From the NCBI GenBank assembly GCA_902602595.1, contig CACKRJ010000001.1:186001-250000 (forward strand): a DNA stretch of 64,000 nucleotides. Reading direction: 5' to 3'. Below are positions 45,181-53,899 of the stretch, piece after piece (position 1 is the first letter of the stretch; every line of letters starts with the position of its first letter). The notes beneath the pieces were generated by a model that saw only the letters and a program-made list of their open reading frames with translations, had not been told where the DNA came from and ran no database searches. The DNA comes from an uncultured SAR86 cluster bacterium (lineage in GTDB: Bacteria > Pseudomonadota > Gammaproteobacteria > Magnimaribacterales > D2472). The translations under genes were made by a program, and so were the position numbers.

Positions 45181-45727
45181 GCGAAAAAGCTTTATTGAAG
45201 CTATTGATAATCTTTTTTTAAAGCTTGAGCTTTCTTATCATTATCAATTTTATAAAGTCTTTGGTAATGATCATAGACTTACTGAAGCAAAAAAAATTTG
45301 GGCAGAAAGCTTAAAAAAATATCCAGCAGAATGCATCAATACTGCAGTTGAAACTGTTATTCAATCAAATGATTATCTTCCCACTCTTACAGAAGTGCTG
45401 AAGGCATGCTCAGGATCAATGGGTGCTATTAATATTCCTACTCCAGAGGAGGCTTTTATTGAAGCGCAAAAATCTTCACCCCCAAGACAAAAATATCCTT
45501 GGACACATCCAATTATTTATTGGACGGGTAGAGAAGTTGGCTGGGAATTAATTAACTCGCCAAATAATAGAAATACTTTTCATACCTTCTCAAAAACTTA
45601 TATGCGCCTAATCAATGAGATGAAGAGAGGTAGAAAGTTTAATCTTGCTCCGGAGGATGCTTCTGATGCAATGGAGCCCATAGATATCAAATTATTAGAA
45701 AGGTTGCGAAAAAAGCACGACCTATAA
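45068..45727 (+). CDS. phage lambda P-like replicative helicase loader (DopE-like)
   Basis: 219 aa from the first ATG. From about residue 40 the order of motifs follows lambda P: a helical region ending LTEAKKIWAESLKKYP, then DYLPTLTEVLKAC (lambda P: FLPSPGQFVAWC), then KYPWTHPIIYWTGREVG (lambda P: SYPWKSNAHYWLV), then a helix with MRLINEMKRGRKF. Lambda P captures DnaB helicase and loads it at the origin. There are no other phage genes here, so it looks domesticated. The start is uncertain: ATGs at 45080, 45104 and 45149 are in frame, and the last would shrink the overlap to 32 nt. Confidence 0.78.
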   Translation: MKKKMTKKLTDIMNQESFLKSSKTEQKMTPGQKISSSERKSFIEAIDNLFLKLELSYHYQFYKVFGNDHRLTEAKKIWAESLKKYPAECINTAVETVIQSNDYLPTLTEVLKACSGSMGAINIPTPEEAFIEAQKSSPPRQKYPWTHPIIYWTGREVGWELINSPNNRNTFHTFSKTYMRLINEMKRGRKFNLAPEDASDAMEPIDIKLLERLRKKHDL

Positions 45728-45766
45728 TTTTGTAAAGTATACTTTACAAAAATCATGAACTATAAT
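45728..45766. promoter_or_regulatory. 24-bp perfect palindrome and -10 element before the RND operon
   Basis: Half-site TTTTGTAAAGTA (45728-45739) is followed directly by its exact reverse complement (45740-45751). A consensus TATAAT lies at 45761-45766, so the palindrome covers the -35 area (no good -35 hexamer is seen). It starts right after the stop of the loader gene. With no loop it is a poor terminator; a dimeric repressor operator for the RND genes fits better. Confidence 0.55.
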
Positions 45767-45818
45767 CTCCTCCCTAGTCATGCATATGACATGGGAATTT
45801 TGAAAAAATATTAATTAA

Positions 45819-46700
45819 ATGTCTAAAAACGTAAGAATATCTCTATACATCCTTATCCCAATAATTGGTTGGATGATTTCAGGTCAATTTATTGAAGATG
45901 AGACAATCCAAGTCAAATCATCTTCAGAACTAACATCGGTTGTTATTAAAAAAAGTACTGCAGACTTCTTTTCTCCGAAAGTTGTCCTAAATGCATCAGC
46001 GACCTCTGAGAAAAGAGTTAGGGTTATAGCCAAAACATCAGGTGAAGTAATGCCCAATGACGTATCTCAAGGTCAATGGGTGGAAAAAGATCAAATCTTG
46101 TGTAGCTTAGGTGTTGTTGAACTTAATAGAACAGAGGTTAAAGCTCCGTTTAGAGGATATGTAGAAAAAATAATAAAGCCTGGGAATTACATCAATAGAG
46201 GAGAAATCTGTGCTGTTATAATCGAGCTTGATCCTGTAACTTTTGTAGCTGAGGTCCCCGAAGCTGAAATAAAAACTATAGTAAAAGGTCAAACTGTATC
46301 AATTCAGCTGGTAACAGGAGAAGTTATTAAAAGTCGATTAAGTTTCGTTTCTAAGAGCGCTACACCATCTACTAGAAGCTTTAGGGTTGAAGCAGAGGTT
46401 GAAAATCCAAATGGATTAATAAGAGATGGCATTACTGCGACAATGCAAATTAATACAAATAAAATTCTTGCAACTAAGATTTCTCCATCAATAATGCTTT
46501 TATCTGATGCTGGGTCTCTTGGAGTTAGGGTTGTAAATGATGATGATATTGTTGAATTCATTCCAATTAAAATTATAGAAGATACTCAGGATGGTATTTG
46601 GATTACAGGAATTCAAAATTCCTCAAATTTAATAGTTCGTGGACAGGGTTATGTTGAAAATGGCCAAAAAGTACACTCTATTCCTTCAAGTAAGTCATGA
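45819..46700 (+). CDS. RND efflux periplasmic adaptor, hairpin-less
   Basis: Membrane fusion protein, 293 aa, shorter than the usual 360-400. An N-terminal membrane anchor or uncleaved signal (YILIPIIGWMISG) is near residues 10-24. The two lipoyl half-motifs, AKTSGEVMPNDVSQGQWV and APFRGYVEKIIKPGNYI, are only about 20 residues apart, leaving no room for the coiled-coil alpha-hairpin that normally touches TolC. A beta-barrel and membrane-proximal part follow (about 125-290). It overlaps the pump gene by 4 nt. No outer-membrane factor gene is present. Confidence 0.88.
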   Translation: MSKNVRISLYILIPIIGWMISGQFIEDETIQVKSSSELTSVVIKKSTADFFSPKVVLNASATSEKRVRVIAKTSGEVMPNDVSQGQWVEKDQILCSLGVVELNRTEVKAPFRGYVEKIIKPGNYINRGEICAVIIELDPVTFVAEVPEAEIKTIVKGQTVSIQLVTGEVIKSRLSFVSKSATPSTRSFRVEAEVENPNGLIRDGITATMQINTNKILATKISPSIMLLSDAGSLGVRVVNDDDIVEFIPIKIIEDTQDGIWITGIQNSSNLIVRGQGYVENGQKVHSIPSSKS

Positions 46701-49700
46701 CAGGAATAATAGATTTTGCTTTATCCAAAGCAAGAACTACTCTTGCATTAGCCGTAGTGATAATTATTGCAGGAGCATATGCTAGATCAACAATAACAGT
46801 TGCGTCAGAACCAAATATTTCACTGCCTCTTGTTAGTGTTTCTGTCTTCCTTGATGGCGCCTCCCCCGAAGATGCCTCAAGATTAATTGCTAGGCCATTA
46901 GAAACAAGGTTAAGAAGTGTCCCTGGAATTAAAGAACTTTCCTCATCTGCGCGTTTAAGTTATGCAAGAATAGTTGGTGAGTTTGAGGTTGGATATGATA
47001 TAGATACTGCTCTGCGAGACATCAAGCAAGCTGTTGAAGAGGTAAAATTCCAACTTCCTAGGGAAGCAGAAGATCCTCAAATTAGAGAATATTCATTTGC
47101 AATGTTTCCTGTGATGAATCTAAGTCTTGTGGGCTCAGCATCAATGAGAACAAAAGTATATTTTGCAAGAGAATTACAGGATAAATTAGAAGCTATAAGC
47201 GAAGTTTTAGCTGCAGATCTGGAAGGCGCACCTGAAGAAGTGCTTGAAGGAGTCATCGATAAATCGAAGATGGAAGCGTATGGAATAACTTTAAGCCAAC
47301 TTTATAGCGCCATTGCAAATAATAACTTGATTATCCCTGGAGGAGCCCAAGACACGGGGTCCGGAAAATTTAATATTGAAGTACCAAGTATTTTTGAAAC
47401 GGCAGAAGATGTATACAACATTCCGATTAAAGTAACACCAGATGCAGTAGTGACTCTTAGCGATATAGGAGAAATTAAAAGAACCTTTAAAGACTTTTCT
47501 TCATTTGCCAAGGTAAATGGAGAGGATGCTGTGACCCTCGAGATTAGAATGAGAGTTGGTGCAAATGCTATTGAAGCAAAAAAAGAGATTCTTAAAGTTA
47601 AAGAAGAATTTGAACAAATCATTCCAACAAACCTTTCTGTTGTAAGAACCAATGATGATACGGTTTGGGCTGAGGTCATGGTATCTGAATTAGAGGGAAA
47701 TATAATTACTGCAATATTCCTTGTTATGATTCTTGTCATCGCAAGCATGGGGGTCAGGGTTGGAATGCTGGTTGGTCTTTCTATTCCTTTTTGCTTCCTC
47801 TTAACATTTATAATCTTAAAGAATCTAGGTATTGAATTTAATTTTCTTGTGATGATGGGCCTATTACTAGGCTTAGGAATGTTAATTGATGGAGCTATAG
47901 TAGTCACAGAGTATGCAGATAGAAAAATATCCGAAGGGCTTGATCGAAAAGAAGCCTATCGACTTGCGTCAAAAAGGATGTTTTATCCTATTATTTCATC
48001 TACAGCCACAACAATTGCTGCTTTTACACCCTTAATTTTTTGGCCAGGTTTCACTGGACAATTTATGCGATTTTTACCAATCACAGTATTTATAGTACTC
48101 AGTTCTTCAGTTGTTTATGCGATGATTATTACGCCGGTAGTTGGCTCTATATTTGGACAAAGAAGATCGACATTAGTATCTGGGGAAAGTGAACAAACTG
48201 GAGAAATTCTTTTTGATAAATTATCTGCACTTTATTCTAAGGCGCTTAATAAGTTCGTTAAAAATCCTGGTGAGACTATGATAGCAGTTTTAATGCTCTT
48301 ATGGTTTTTTGGATATGCCATGTATGGCAATTTTAATAAAGGGACTCTTTACTTTGCAGATGTTGATCCAGTTGCAGCAGAAATTAATATTCGAGCAAGG
48401 GGAAACTTCTCTTCAACAGAATCAAAGGAAATCATGGAAATGGTTGAAGCAAGACTTCTGAATGTTGAGCATATCGAAAACTTATATATGACAACTGGAT
48501 CTCAGTGGTTTAATGCTGGTGGGGACACTATGGCAAGAGGGTTGATGGAAGTCGTAGACACTCAATACAGAGATGTTTCAGGAAATCAGGTATTCATGAA
48601 AGCGCAAGAAGCAACTTCTGATATTCCGGGTGTAATTGTAGAAGTGACTCCCGAAGAAGGAGGCCCTTCTTTTGGCTCCCCTATTGAATTGGGTATTTTT
48701 GGAGACAATGAAGAATCTGTGGCGAATACTACTAAAATTATTGAGCAATATATGATCAATGAGGTTGTTGGAATAACAAACATTAGATCAACGCTGCCTT
48801 ATTCTTTAATTGAATGGAAAGTAGAGGTAAATAAACAAAAAGCAGCTCAGTTAGGGGTGAGCATTGCAGATATTGGTGCTTTAGTTCAAATGCTTACAAA
48901 TGGATTTAAAGTTGGGGAATATAGACCTGATGACTCCAAAGATGAAATAGAAATCAGAGCTAGGTTTGATACTAAAAACAGATCATTAAGCGGCATTGAC
49001 GAGCTCAAAGTTAATTCAATAAATGGCCTAATTCCAATTAGCACCTTTGTAAAATTAGTACCTACAGAAAATAGACAATCAGTTGTGCGAAGAAACGGAA
49101 AGTTTTTTCACGAGATAGGTGTTGCAATAGATAAAACTCAGCTAGACAGCTCCGGCCAAGTTATTCTCGTCTCAGATAAAGTCCAAGAAATAAGTGAATG
49201 GTTATCCAACCAAGAATTCGATGCAGGAATTACCACGAAATTTAGAGGCATGCAGGAAGAAACTGAAGAAGTCACAGAATTTCTTTCAATTGCAGCAGTC
49301 ACTGCATTGGCTTTAATGCTTATTCTGCTTGTTACTCAATTTAACAGTTTCTATCAATCCACTCTTGTTCTGAGCGCCGTATTTATGTCAATAGTCGGAG
49401 TTTTAGTAGGGCTACTAATCACAGGAAAACCATTCAGCACAACAATGACAGGTATTGCCATCGTCGCCTTATCTGGAATAGTTGTAAATAACAATATTGT
49501 TTTAATTGATACTTTTAACAGGCTTAAAGGGGAATTTCCCGATCTAAAGAGAGAAGAAGTAATTATCAAAACATGCAAGCAAAGGTTGCGGCCAATTCTG
49601 TTAACAACAACTACTACTATTTTTGGTCTTCTGCCATTGGCAGTAGGTTTGAGTATTGATGTTTTAGGCAGAGAAATTATAGTAGGCAGTAGAGTTGTGG

Positions 49701-49846
49701 GTTGGTGGCAAAATCTAGCCTCATCTATTGTATTTGGTCTAGCTTTTAGCACAGTGCTTACACTAATTTTTACACCAGCTGCACTGATACTTCCATCAAG
49801 AATTAGAACATGGCTAGAAAATCGGTTTGAATTCCTTAAAACTTAA
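46697..49846 (+). CDS. RND-family efflux permease (AcrB-like)
   Basis: Inner-membrane pump of 1049 aa with the duplicated RND plan: TM1, a large periplasmic loop (about 35-335), TM2-TM7, TM8, a second loop (about 560-855), and TM9-TM12. PNISLPLVSVSVFLDGASPEDASRL at the start of the first porter domain is typical, though longer than needed to recognise it. In TM4 the AcrB Asp407-Asp408 pair is LIDGAIVV near residue 398, so only one Asp. In TM10 the Lys940 position lies in VVNNNIVLID, with Asn. This subgroup may couple protons differently. Substrate unknown. Confidence 0.93.
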   Translation: MTGIIDFALSKARTTLALAVVIIIAGAYARSTITVASEPNISLPLVSVSVFLDGASPEDASRLIARPLETRLRSVPGIKELSSSARLSYARIVGEFEVGYDIDTALRDIKQAVEEVKFQLPREAEDPQIREYSFAMFPVMNLSLVGSASMRTKVYFARELQDKLEAISEVLAADLEGAPEEVLEGVIDKSKMEAYGITLSQLYSAIANNNLIIPGGAQDTGSGKFNIEVPSIFETAEDVYNIPIKVTPDAVVTLSDIGEIKRTFKDFSSFAKVNGEDAVTLEIRMRVGANAIEAKKEILKVKEEFEQIIPTNLSVVRTNDDTVWAEVMVSELEGNIITAIFLVMILVIASMGVRVGMLVGLSIPFCFLLTFIILKNLGIEFNFLVMMGLLLGLGMLIDGAIVVTEYADRKISEGLDRKEAYRLASKRMFYPIISSTATTIAAFTPLIFWPGFTGQFMRFLPITVFIVLSSSVVYAMIITPVVGSIFGQRRSTLVSGESEQTGEILFDKLSALYSKALNKFVKNPGETMIAVLMLLWFFGYAMYGNFNKGTLYFADVDPVAAEINIRARGNFSSTESKEIMEMVEARLLNVEHIENLYMTTGSQWFNAGGDTMARGLMEVVDTQYRDVSGNQVFMKAQEATSDIPGVIVEVTPEEGGPSFGSPIELGIFGDNEESVANTTKIIEQYMINEVVGITNIRSTLPYSLIEWKVEVNKQKAAQLGVSIADIGALVQMLTNGFKVGEYRPDDSKDEIEIRARFDTKNRSLSGIDELKVNSINGLIPISTFVKLVPTENRQSVVRRNGKFFHEIGVAIDKTQLDSSGQVILVSDKVQEISEWLSNQEFDAGITTKFRGMQEETEEVTEFLSIAAVTALALMLILLVTQFNSFYQSTLVLSAVFMSIVGVLVGLLITGKPFSTTMTGIAIVALSGIVVNNNIVLIDTFNRLKGEFPDLKREEVIIKTCKQRLRPILLTTTTTIFGLLPLAVGLSIDVLGREIIVGSRVVGWWQNLASSIVFGLAFSTVLTLIFTPAALILPSRIRTWLENRFEFLKT

Positions 49847-49886
49847 ACTTAAGTGATGAATAAAAAATCATAAGTTACAATAAGCG

Positions 49887-50105
49887 ATGACTAAAAAAGA
49901 TACAGTAAATTTTGAAGCCTCTCTCAATAAACTTGAGCAAATTGTTGCTAAGCTTGAAGATGGAGACGTTAGCTTAGAGGATAGCGTTAAATCTTTTGAA
50001 GAAGGTATTGGTTTAGTTAAGGAATGTCAGAAACAACTTTCAGCAGCTGAACTAAAAGTAAAAAAGCTCTTAGATAGTGGCGATTCAGTAGATCTGGATA
50101 GCTAA
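49887..50105 (+). CDS. xseB: exodeoxyribonuclease VII small subunit
   Basis: Small helical subunit of the XseA/XseB single-strand exonuclease. It is 72 aa. FEASLNKLEQIVAKLEDGDVSLE and SFEEGIGLVKECQKQL-type segments match the family closely. It leads the xseB-ispA-dxs unit, the standard gammaproteobacterial order, 40 nt after the RND gene. Confidence 0.95.
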   Translation: MTKKDTVNFEASLNKLEQIVAKLEDGDVSLEDSVKSFEEGIGLVKECQKQLSAAELKVKKLLDSGDSVDLDS

Positions 50106-50115
50106 AATTGAATAT

Positions 50116-50985
50116 ATGTCTTTAAGCTTTCTATCTGAATGCAAAGAAAAAGTATTCAATCGAATAGATGCCCTGCTTTCAGATGCTAATAAAATAGCTT
50201 CATCCATGCGTTATTCTGCTCTAGCAGATAGTAAATGCATTCGAGCTGGTTTAATTTTTGCCTCTGGAAATCTAAATAACGAAATTTCTAATTCAGCATT
50301 AATTGATATGGCTGCTAGCATTGAACTCATGCATACCTACTCTTTAATTCATGATGACTTGCCTGCAATGGATAACGATGAAATAAGAAGAGGGCAAGCT
50401 TCAAACCATATAAAATTTAATGAAGCTACAGCTATTTTAACTGGGGATGCACTTCAAGCTTTAGCTTATGAGAATATTGTTTCATCACCTGAAATAACCG
50501 ATTCGCAAAAAATTGCATCAATCAAGGCCCTTTCAGATGCATGCGGGCACAAAGGCATGATTTTAGGCCAGCAATATGATTTAGATGCTGAAAAAAATGA
50601 ATACAATGATATTAAAAAAATTCATGAGCTGAAAACAGGAAAATTAATTAGAGTTGCAATAACAATGCCTCATCTAGGAAATGAAAAACAAAAAAATCAA
50701 CTAATCGTTTTAGATGAGATTGGAAGAGATCTTGGTCTTGCTTTTCAGATTATCGATGATGTTTTGGAGGTATCTTCAGATTCAAGCACTCTTGGAAAAA
50801 GCAATCAGTCAGACTTGCTGAATAAAAAACTAACGTATGTGACTGCCTATGGCAAAAAAGCATCCATTGATGATGCTCATACTTTGTCAGATAAATGTAT
50901 CGCTAAATTAAAGAGTTCATTTAATAAGAATGAAGTGGCTGAATTGCTGGATTTGGCCAAATTTATGGTTCAAAGAAAGAGTTAA
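50116..50985 (+). CDS. ispA: (2E,6E)-farnesyl diphosphate synthase
   Basis: Prenyl chain elongation from IPP and DMAPP/GPP to FPP. It is 289 aa. The first aspartate-rich motif is DDLPAMDNDEIRRG near residue 77, the second is IIDDVLE near residue 214, and HELKTGKLI follows the catalytic Lys region. The two residues before the first motif (HTYSLIHDD) are in keeping with a C15 product. It lies 10 nt after xseB and 1 nt before dxs. Confidence 0.95.
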   Translation: MSLSFLSECKEKVFNRIDALLSDANKIASSMRYSALADSKCIRAGLIFASGNLNNEISNSALIDMAASIELMHTYSLIHDDLPAMDNDEIRRGQASNHIKFNEATAILTGDALQALAYENIVSSPEITDSQKIASIKALSDACGHKGMILGQQYDLDAEKNEYNDIKKIHELKTGKLIRVAITMPHLGNEKQKNQLIVLDEIGRDLGLAFQIIDDVLEVSSDSSTLGKSNQSDLLNKKLTYVTAYGKKASIDDAHTLSDKCIAKLKSSFNKNEVAELLDLAKFMVQRKS

Positions 50986-50986
50986 G

Positions 50987-52855
50987 ATGAAAATATTCTC
51001 CGAAATTCCATCAAGTGCTCCTAAAACGCCAGTTTTAGATAAGGTAAATTTGCCTGAAGACATTAAAAATTTAACTCCTATAGAACTCAAAACATTAGCT
51101 GATGATGTTCGAGCGCATATGCTGTTCAGTGTTGGTCAAAGCGGCGGCCATCTTGGTGGAGGTCTAGGTGTAGTAGAGCTAACAGTTGTATTGCAGTACC
51201 TATACGATACTCCCGATGACAAAATAATTTGGGATGTAGGCCACCAAGCCTATCCTCATAAAATTCTCACTGGAAGAAAGGAGACCCTTACTTCAATCCG
51301 TCATAAAGATGGGTTAGCTCCATTTCCAAACCGAGAAGAAAGTCCATATGACGCTTTTGGAGTAGGTCACTCCAGCACATCCATAAGTGCTGCGCTTGGC
51401 ATGGCAATTGCAAACCATAATACAAATAAAAAGGTTGTAGCTGTTATTGGTGATGGAGCTATGACAGCCGGAATGGCATTCGAAGGTTTGGCTCATGCAG
51501 GCCATATTAAACCTAATATGTTAATTATTCTTAATGATAATGATATGTCCATCTCAGAAAATGTTGGGGGTCTAAACAATTATTTTTCAAGAATTTGGGC
51601 ATCAAAAGTCTATAAGGGAATAAGAAAAAGTGGAAAGAGTTTTTTAGAAAATCTTCCTCAAGCTCATCACATAGCAAGAAAAGTGGAAACTCAAATGAAA
51701 GCTATGGTCGCTCCCGGAAGTATCTTTGAAGAATTAGGACTCAATTATATCGGTCCAATAGATGGTCATGATATTAATGAATTAATAAAAGTTATAGGTA
51801 ATTTAAAGGACTTCGAAGGTCCACAATTTTTACACGTAATTACAAAAAAAGGTGCTGGATTGGATCCTGCAGAAGCAGACAGGATAGGCTTTCATGCAAT
51901 TGGAAAAATAAAACCATTGGAGGTATCTAGCATAAAAAATGGGCCCAAATATCAAGATGTTTTTGGAGACTGGATTGTTGATATGGCAAATGAAGATGAA
52001 GAATTAATGGCAATTACTCCTGCCATGCGAGAAGGCTCAGGGCTAGTTAATTTCAGTAAAGAGTTTCCCGAAAGATTCTTTGATGTTGCTATTGCCGAGC
52101 AGCATGCGGTAACTCTTGCTGCAGGAATGGCATGTGAGGAAAAAAAACCTATTGTTGCAATCTATTCTACCTTTCTTCAGCGAGCGTATGATCAATTAAT
52201 CCATGATGTAGCATTACAAAATCTAAATGTTTTATTTGCAATTGATCGGGCTGGATTGGTTGGTGAGGATGGTCCAACACACTCTGGCAATTATGACCTT
52301 GCATATCTTAGATGCATTCCAAATATGCTTGTTGCAGTGCCAGCAGATGAAAATGAGACAAGAAAATTACTGACCACTGCTTTTAAGCATAACGGTCCTG
52401 CTGCTGTAAGGTATCCAAGAGGCGGAGGAATTAACTCTCCTATAGAGCCCGAGCTCAATCCTGTTGAAATTGGCAAAGGAAGAGTTATGGATATACAAGA
52501 GTCAGATATTCTCGTATTGAATTTTGGAGCGCTAATTGAAACTTCTGAGGAGGTTGCTCAAGAGCTAAATGCTACTTTATTAGATATGAGATTTGTGAAG
52601 CCATTTGATAAAGAATTAATTACCGAACATTCACATAATAAAAAAACGATTATTACCATTGAGGATGGAGCCATATCTGGTGGTGCAGGCTCGGCAGTTG
52701 CTGAATGGGCGCAGGAAAATAAAATAAAACTGCAAATAATAATATGCGGCATTCCAGATGAATTTATTGAGCACGCCAGTAGAGCAGAAATGCTAAAAAT
52801 GGCTGGTCTAGATAAAAAGGGAATTCTTTCTAAAGTAAAAGACTGCTTATCTTAA
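50987..52855 (+). CDS. dxs: 1-deoxy-D-xylulose-5-phosphate synthase
   Basis: First enzyme of the MEP isoprenoid pathway; thiamine-diphosphate dependent. It is 622 aa. GHQAYPHKILTGR, the ThDP motif GDGAMTAGMAFEGLAHAG, ILNDNDMSIS, and DRAGLVGEDGPTHSG are family blocks, with a transketolase C-domain at the end. I use ATG at 50987 (MKIFSEIP); extending the frame to 50930 would add 19 residues that lie inside ispA. Its 3' end overlaps the convergent ribA by 9 nt. Confidence 0.97.
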   Translation: MKIFSEIPSSAPKTPVLDKVNLPEDIKNLTPIELKTLADDVRAHMLFSVGQSGGHLGGGLGVVELTVVLQYLYDTPDDKIIWDVGHQAYPHKILTGRKETLTSIRHKDGLAPFPNREESPYDAFGVGHSSTSISAALGMAIANHNTNKKVVAVIGDGAMTAGMAFEGLAHAGHIKPNMLIILNDNDMSISENVGGLNNYFSRIWASKVYKGIRKSGKSFLENLPQAHHIARKVETQMKAMVAPGSIFEELGLNYIGPIDGHDINELIKVIGNLKDFEGPQFLHVITKKGAGLDPAEADRIGFHAIGKIKPLEVSSIKNGPKYQDVFGDWIVDMANEDEELMAITPAMREGSGLVNFSKEFPERFFDVAIAEQHAVTLAAGMACEEKKPIVAIYSTFLQRAYDQLIHDVALQNLNVLFAIDRAGLVGEDGPTHSGNYDLAYLRCIPNMLVAVPADENETRKLLTTAFKHNGPAAVRYPRGGGINSPIEPELNPVEIGKGRVMDIQESDILVLNFGALIETSEEVAQELNATLLDMRFVKPFDKELITEHSHNKKTIITIEDGAISGGAGSAVAEWAQENKIKLQIIICGIPDEFIEHASRAEMLKMAGLDKKGILSKVKDCLS

Positions 52856-53431
52856 GTGGCCCATCTTATCTCTTTTGGTATCGAGATAATTTTTATTCTT
52901 CTCATTGACACCTTCATGAATTGAGGTCCTTTTCACAACCTTGATGCCAACCTCTTCTAGTGCGTCTACTTTTTTTGGATTATTTGTTAAGAGGTTTACA
53001 GAGGAAATATTGAAATGCTGCATTATATCCAAGCAAATATTATATTCTCTTAAGTCAGCTGGAAAACCTAACATTTCATTAGCCTCAACAGTATCATGAC
53101 CTTGATCTTGCAAAGCATATGCTCGAATTTTATTGACCAAGCCTATGCCTCTGCCCTCTTGTCTTAAGTACAACAGTATCCCAGATTTATTTTCAGCCAA
53201 CATCTTTAGCGCAGATTGTAATTGGGGTCCACAATCACACCTTAGGCTATGCAATGCGTCCCCAGTCAAACATTCAGAATGGACCCTGCACATTACAGTA
53301 TCTTGATTGCGAATGTCACCTATGGTTAATGCTATATGATCTTTGCCATTGGGTTCTTCAAAAGCTGAAATAGTAAAGTTACCAAACTTTGTTGGTAATT
53401 CTGATTCGGATACAAATTTGCAACTATTCAA
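52847..53431 (-). CDS. ribA: GTP cyclohydrolase II
   Basis: First step of riboflavin synthesis from GTP. It is 194 aa, the single-domain form without RibB. The zinc site CLTGDALHSLRCDCG has the three cysteines near residues 54-67, LRQEGRGIGL is the catalytic GTP segment, and LLTNNPKKVDAL closes the active site. It is 5 nt downstream of pgpA on the same strand and converges with dxs. Confidence 0.97.
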   Translation of the reverse strand: MNSCKFVSESELPTKFGNFTISAFEEPNGKDHIALTIGDIRNQDTVMCRVHSECLTGDALHSLRCDCGPQLQSALKMLAENKSGILLYLRQEGRGIGLVNKIRAYALQDQGHDTVEANEMLGFPADLREYNICLDIMQHFNISSVNLLTNNPKKVDALEEVGIKVVKRTSIHEGVNEKNKNYLDTKRDKMGHLR

Positions 53432-53436
53432 TTGAT

Positions 53437-53898
53437 TTAAATGAACATAAAAATTGCGTAAATTATAACACCAGCAAACAATCCTGCTATCAAATCATCA
53501 AGAATAATACCTAGGCCTCCTTTTACATTATTGTCTGCCCAAGAGACTGGCCAAGGCTTCCAAATATCAAAGAATCTAAAAAGCAAAAAAGCCCATAAGT
53601 AAATAATGATTTCATGAGCCACAAAAGATAAAGCTACAAGCATTCCTGCCACTTCATCAATAACAATTGATGAATGATCTTTAGATTGGCTGTCTTGAGA
53701 TGCTTGAGAGCATGCCAGCCAAGAAAATAAAATAAAAATCGGTAAAACGATATGAATTGATGAGTGCAAAAACTCTGCAAAATACCAAAGAAGTAGGGCA
53801 GCTAGACTCCCCCAAGTACCTGGTGCCGGTCGTATCAAACCTATACCAAACCATGTAGCAAAAAGATGGGAAGGTTTTTTTAAATTTGGAAAATTCAT
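53437..53898 (-). CDS. pgpA: phosphatidylglycerophosphatase A
   Basis: Membrane phosphatase that removes phosphate from phosphatidylglycerophosphate, the step after PgsA. It is 153 aa with about four hydrophobic helices. IRPAPGTWGSLAALLLWYF, the acidic metal-binding VIDEVAGMLVAL and ILDDLIAGLFAG are the PgpA signatures. It directly follows thiL, the usual thiL-pgpA pair. Confidence 0.94.
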   Translation of the reverse strand: MNFPNLKKPSHLFATWFGIGLIRPAPGTWGSLAALLLWYFAEFLHSSIHIVLPIFILFSWLACSQASQDSQSKDHSSIVIDEVAGMLVALSFVAHEIIIYLWAFLLFRFFDIWKPWPVSWADNNVKGGLGIILDDLIAGLFAGVIIYAIFMFI

Positions 53899-53899
53899 T

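Noticed and set aside
47302-47907. A 201-codon reading frame antisense to the RND permease
   Set aside because: It lies wholly inside a clear permease gene, its composition mirrors the opposite strand, and no family is recognisable.
49354-49752. A 132-codon reading frame antisense to the end of the RND permease
   Set aside because: Shadow of the hydrophobic helices on the other strand; no start signal or known motif.
50930-50986. A 19-codon N-terminal extension of dxs
   Set aside because: It lies within the end of ispA in another frame and adds residues absent from Dxs; ATG at 50987 fits.
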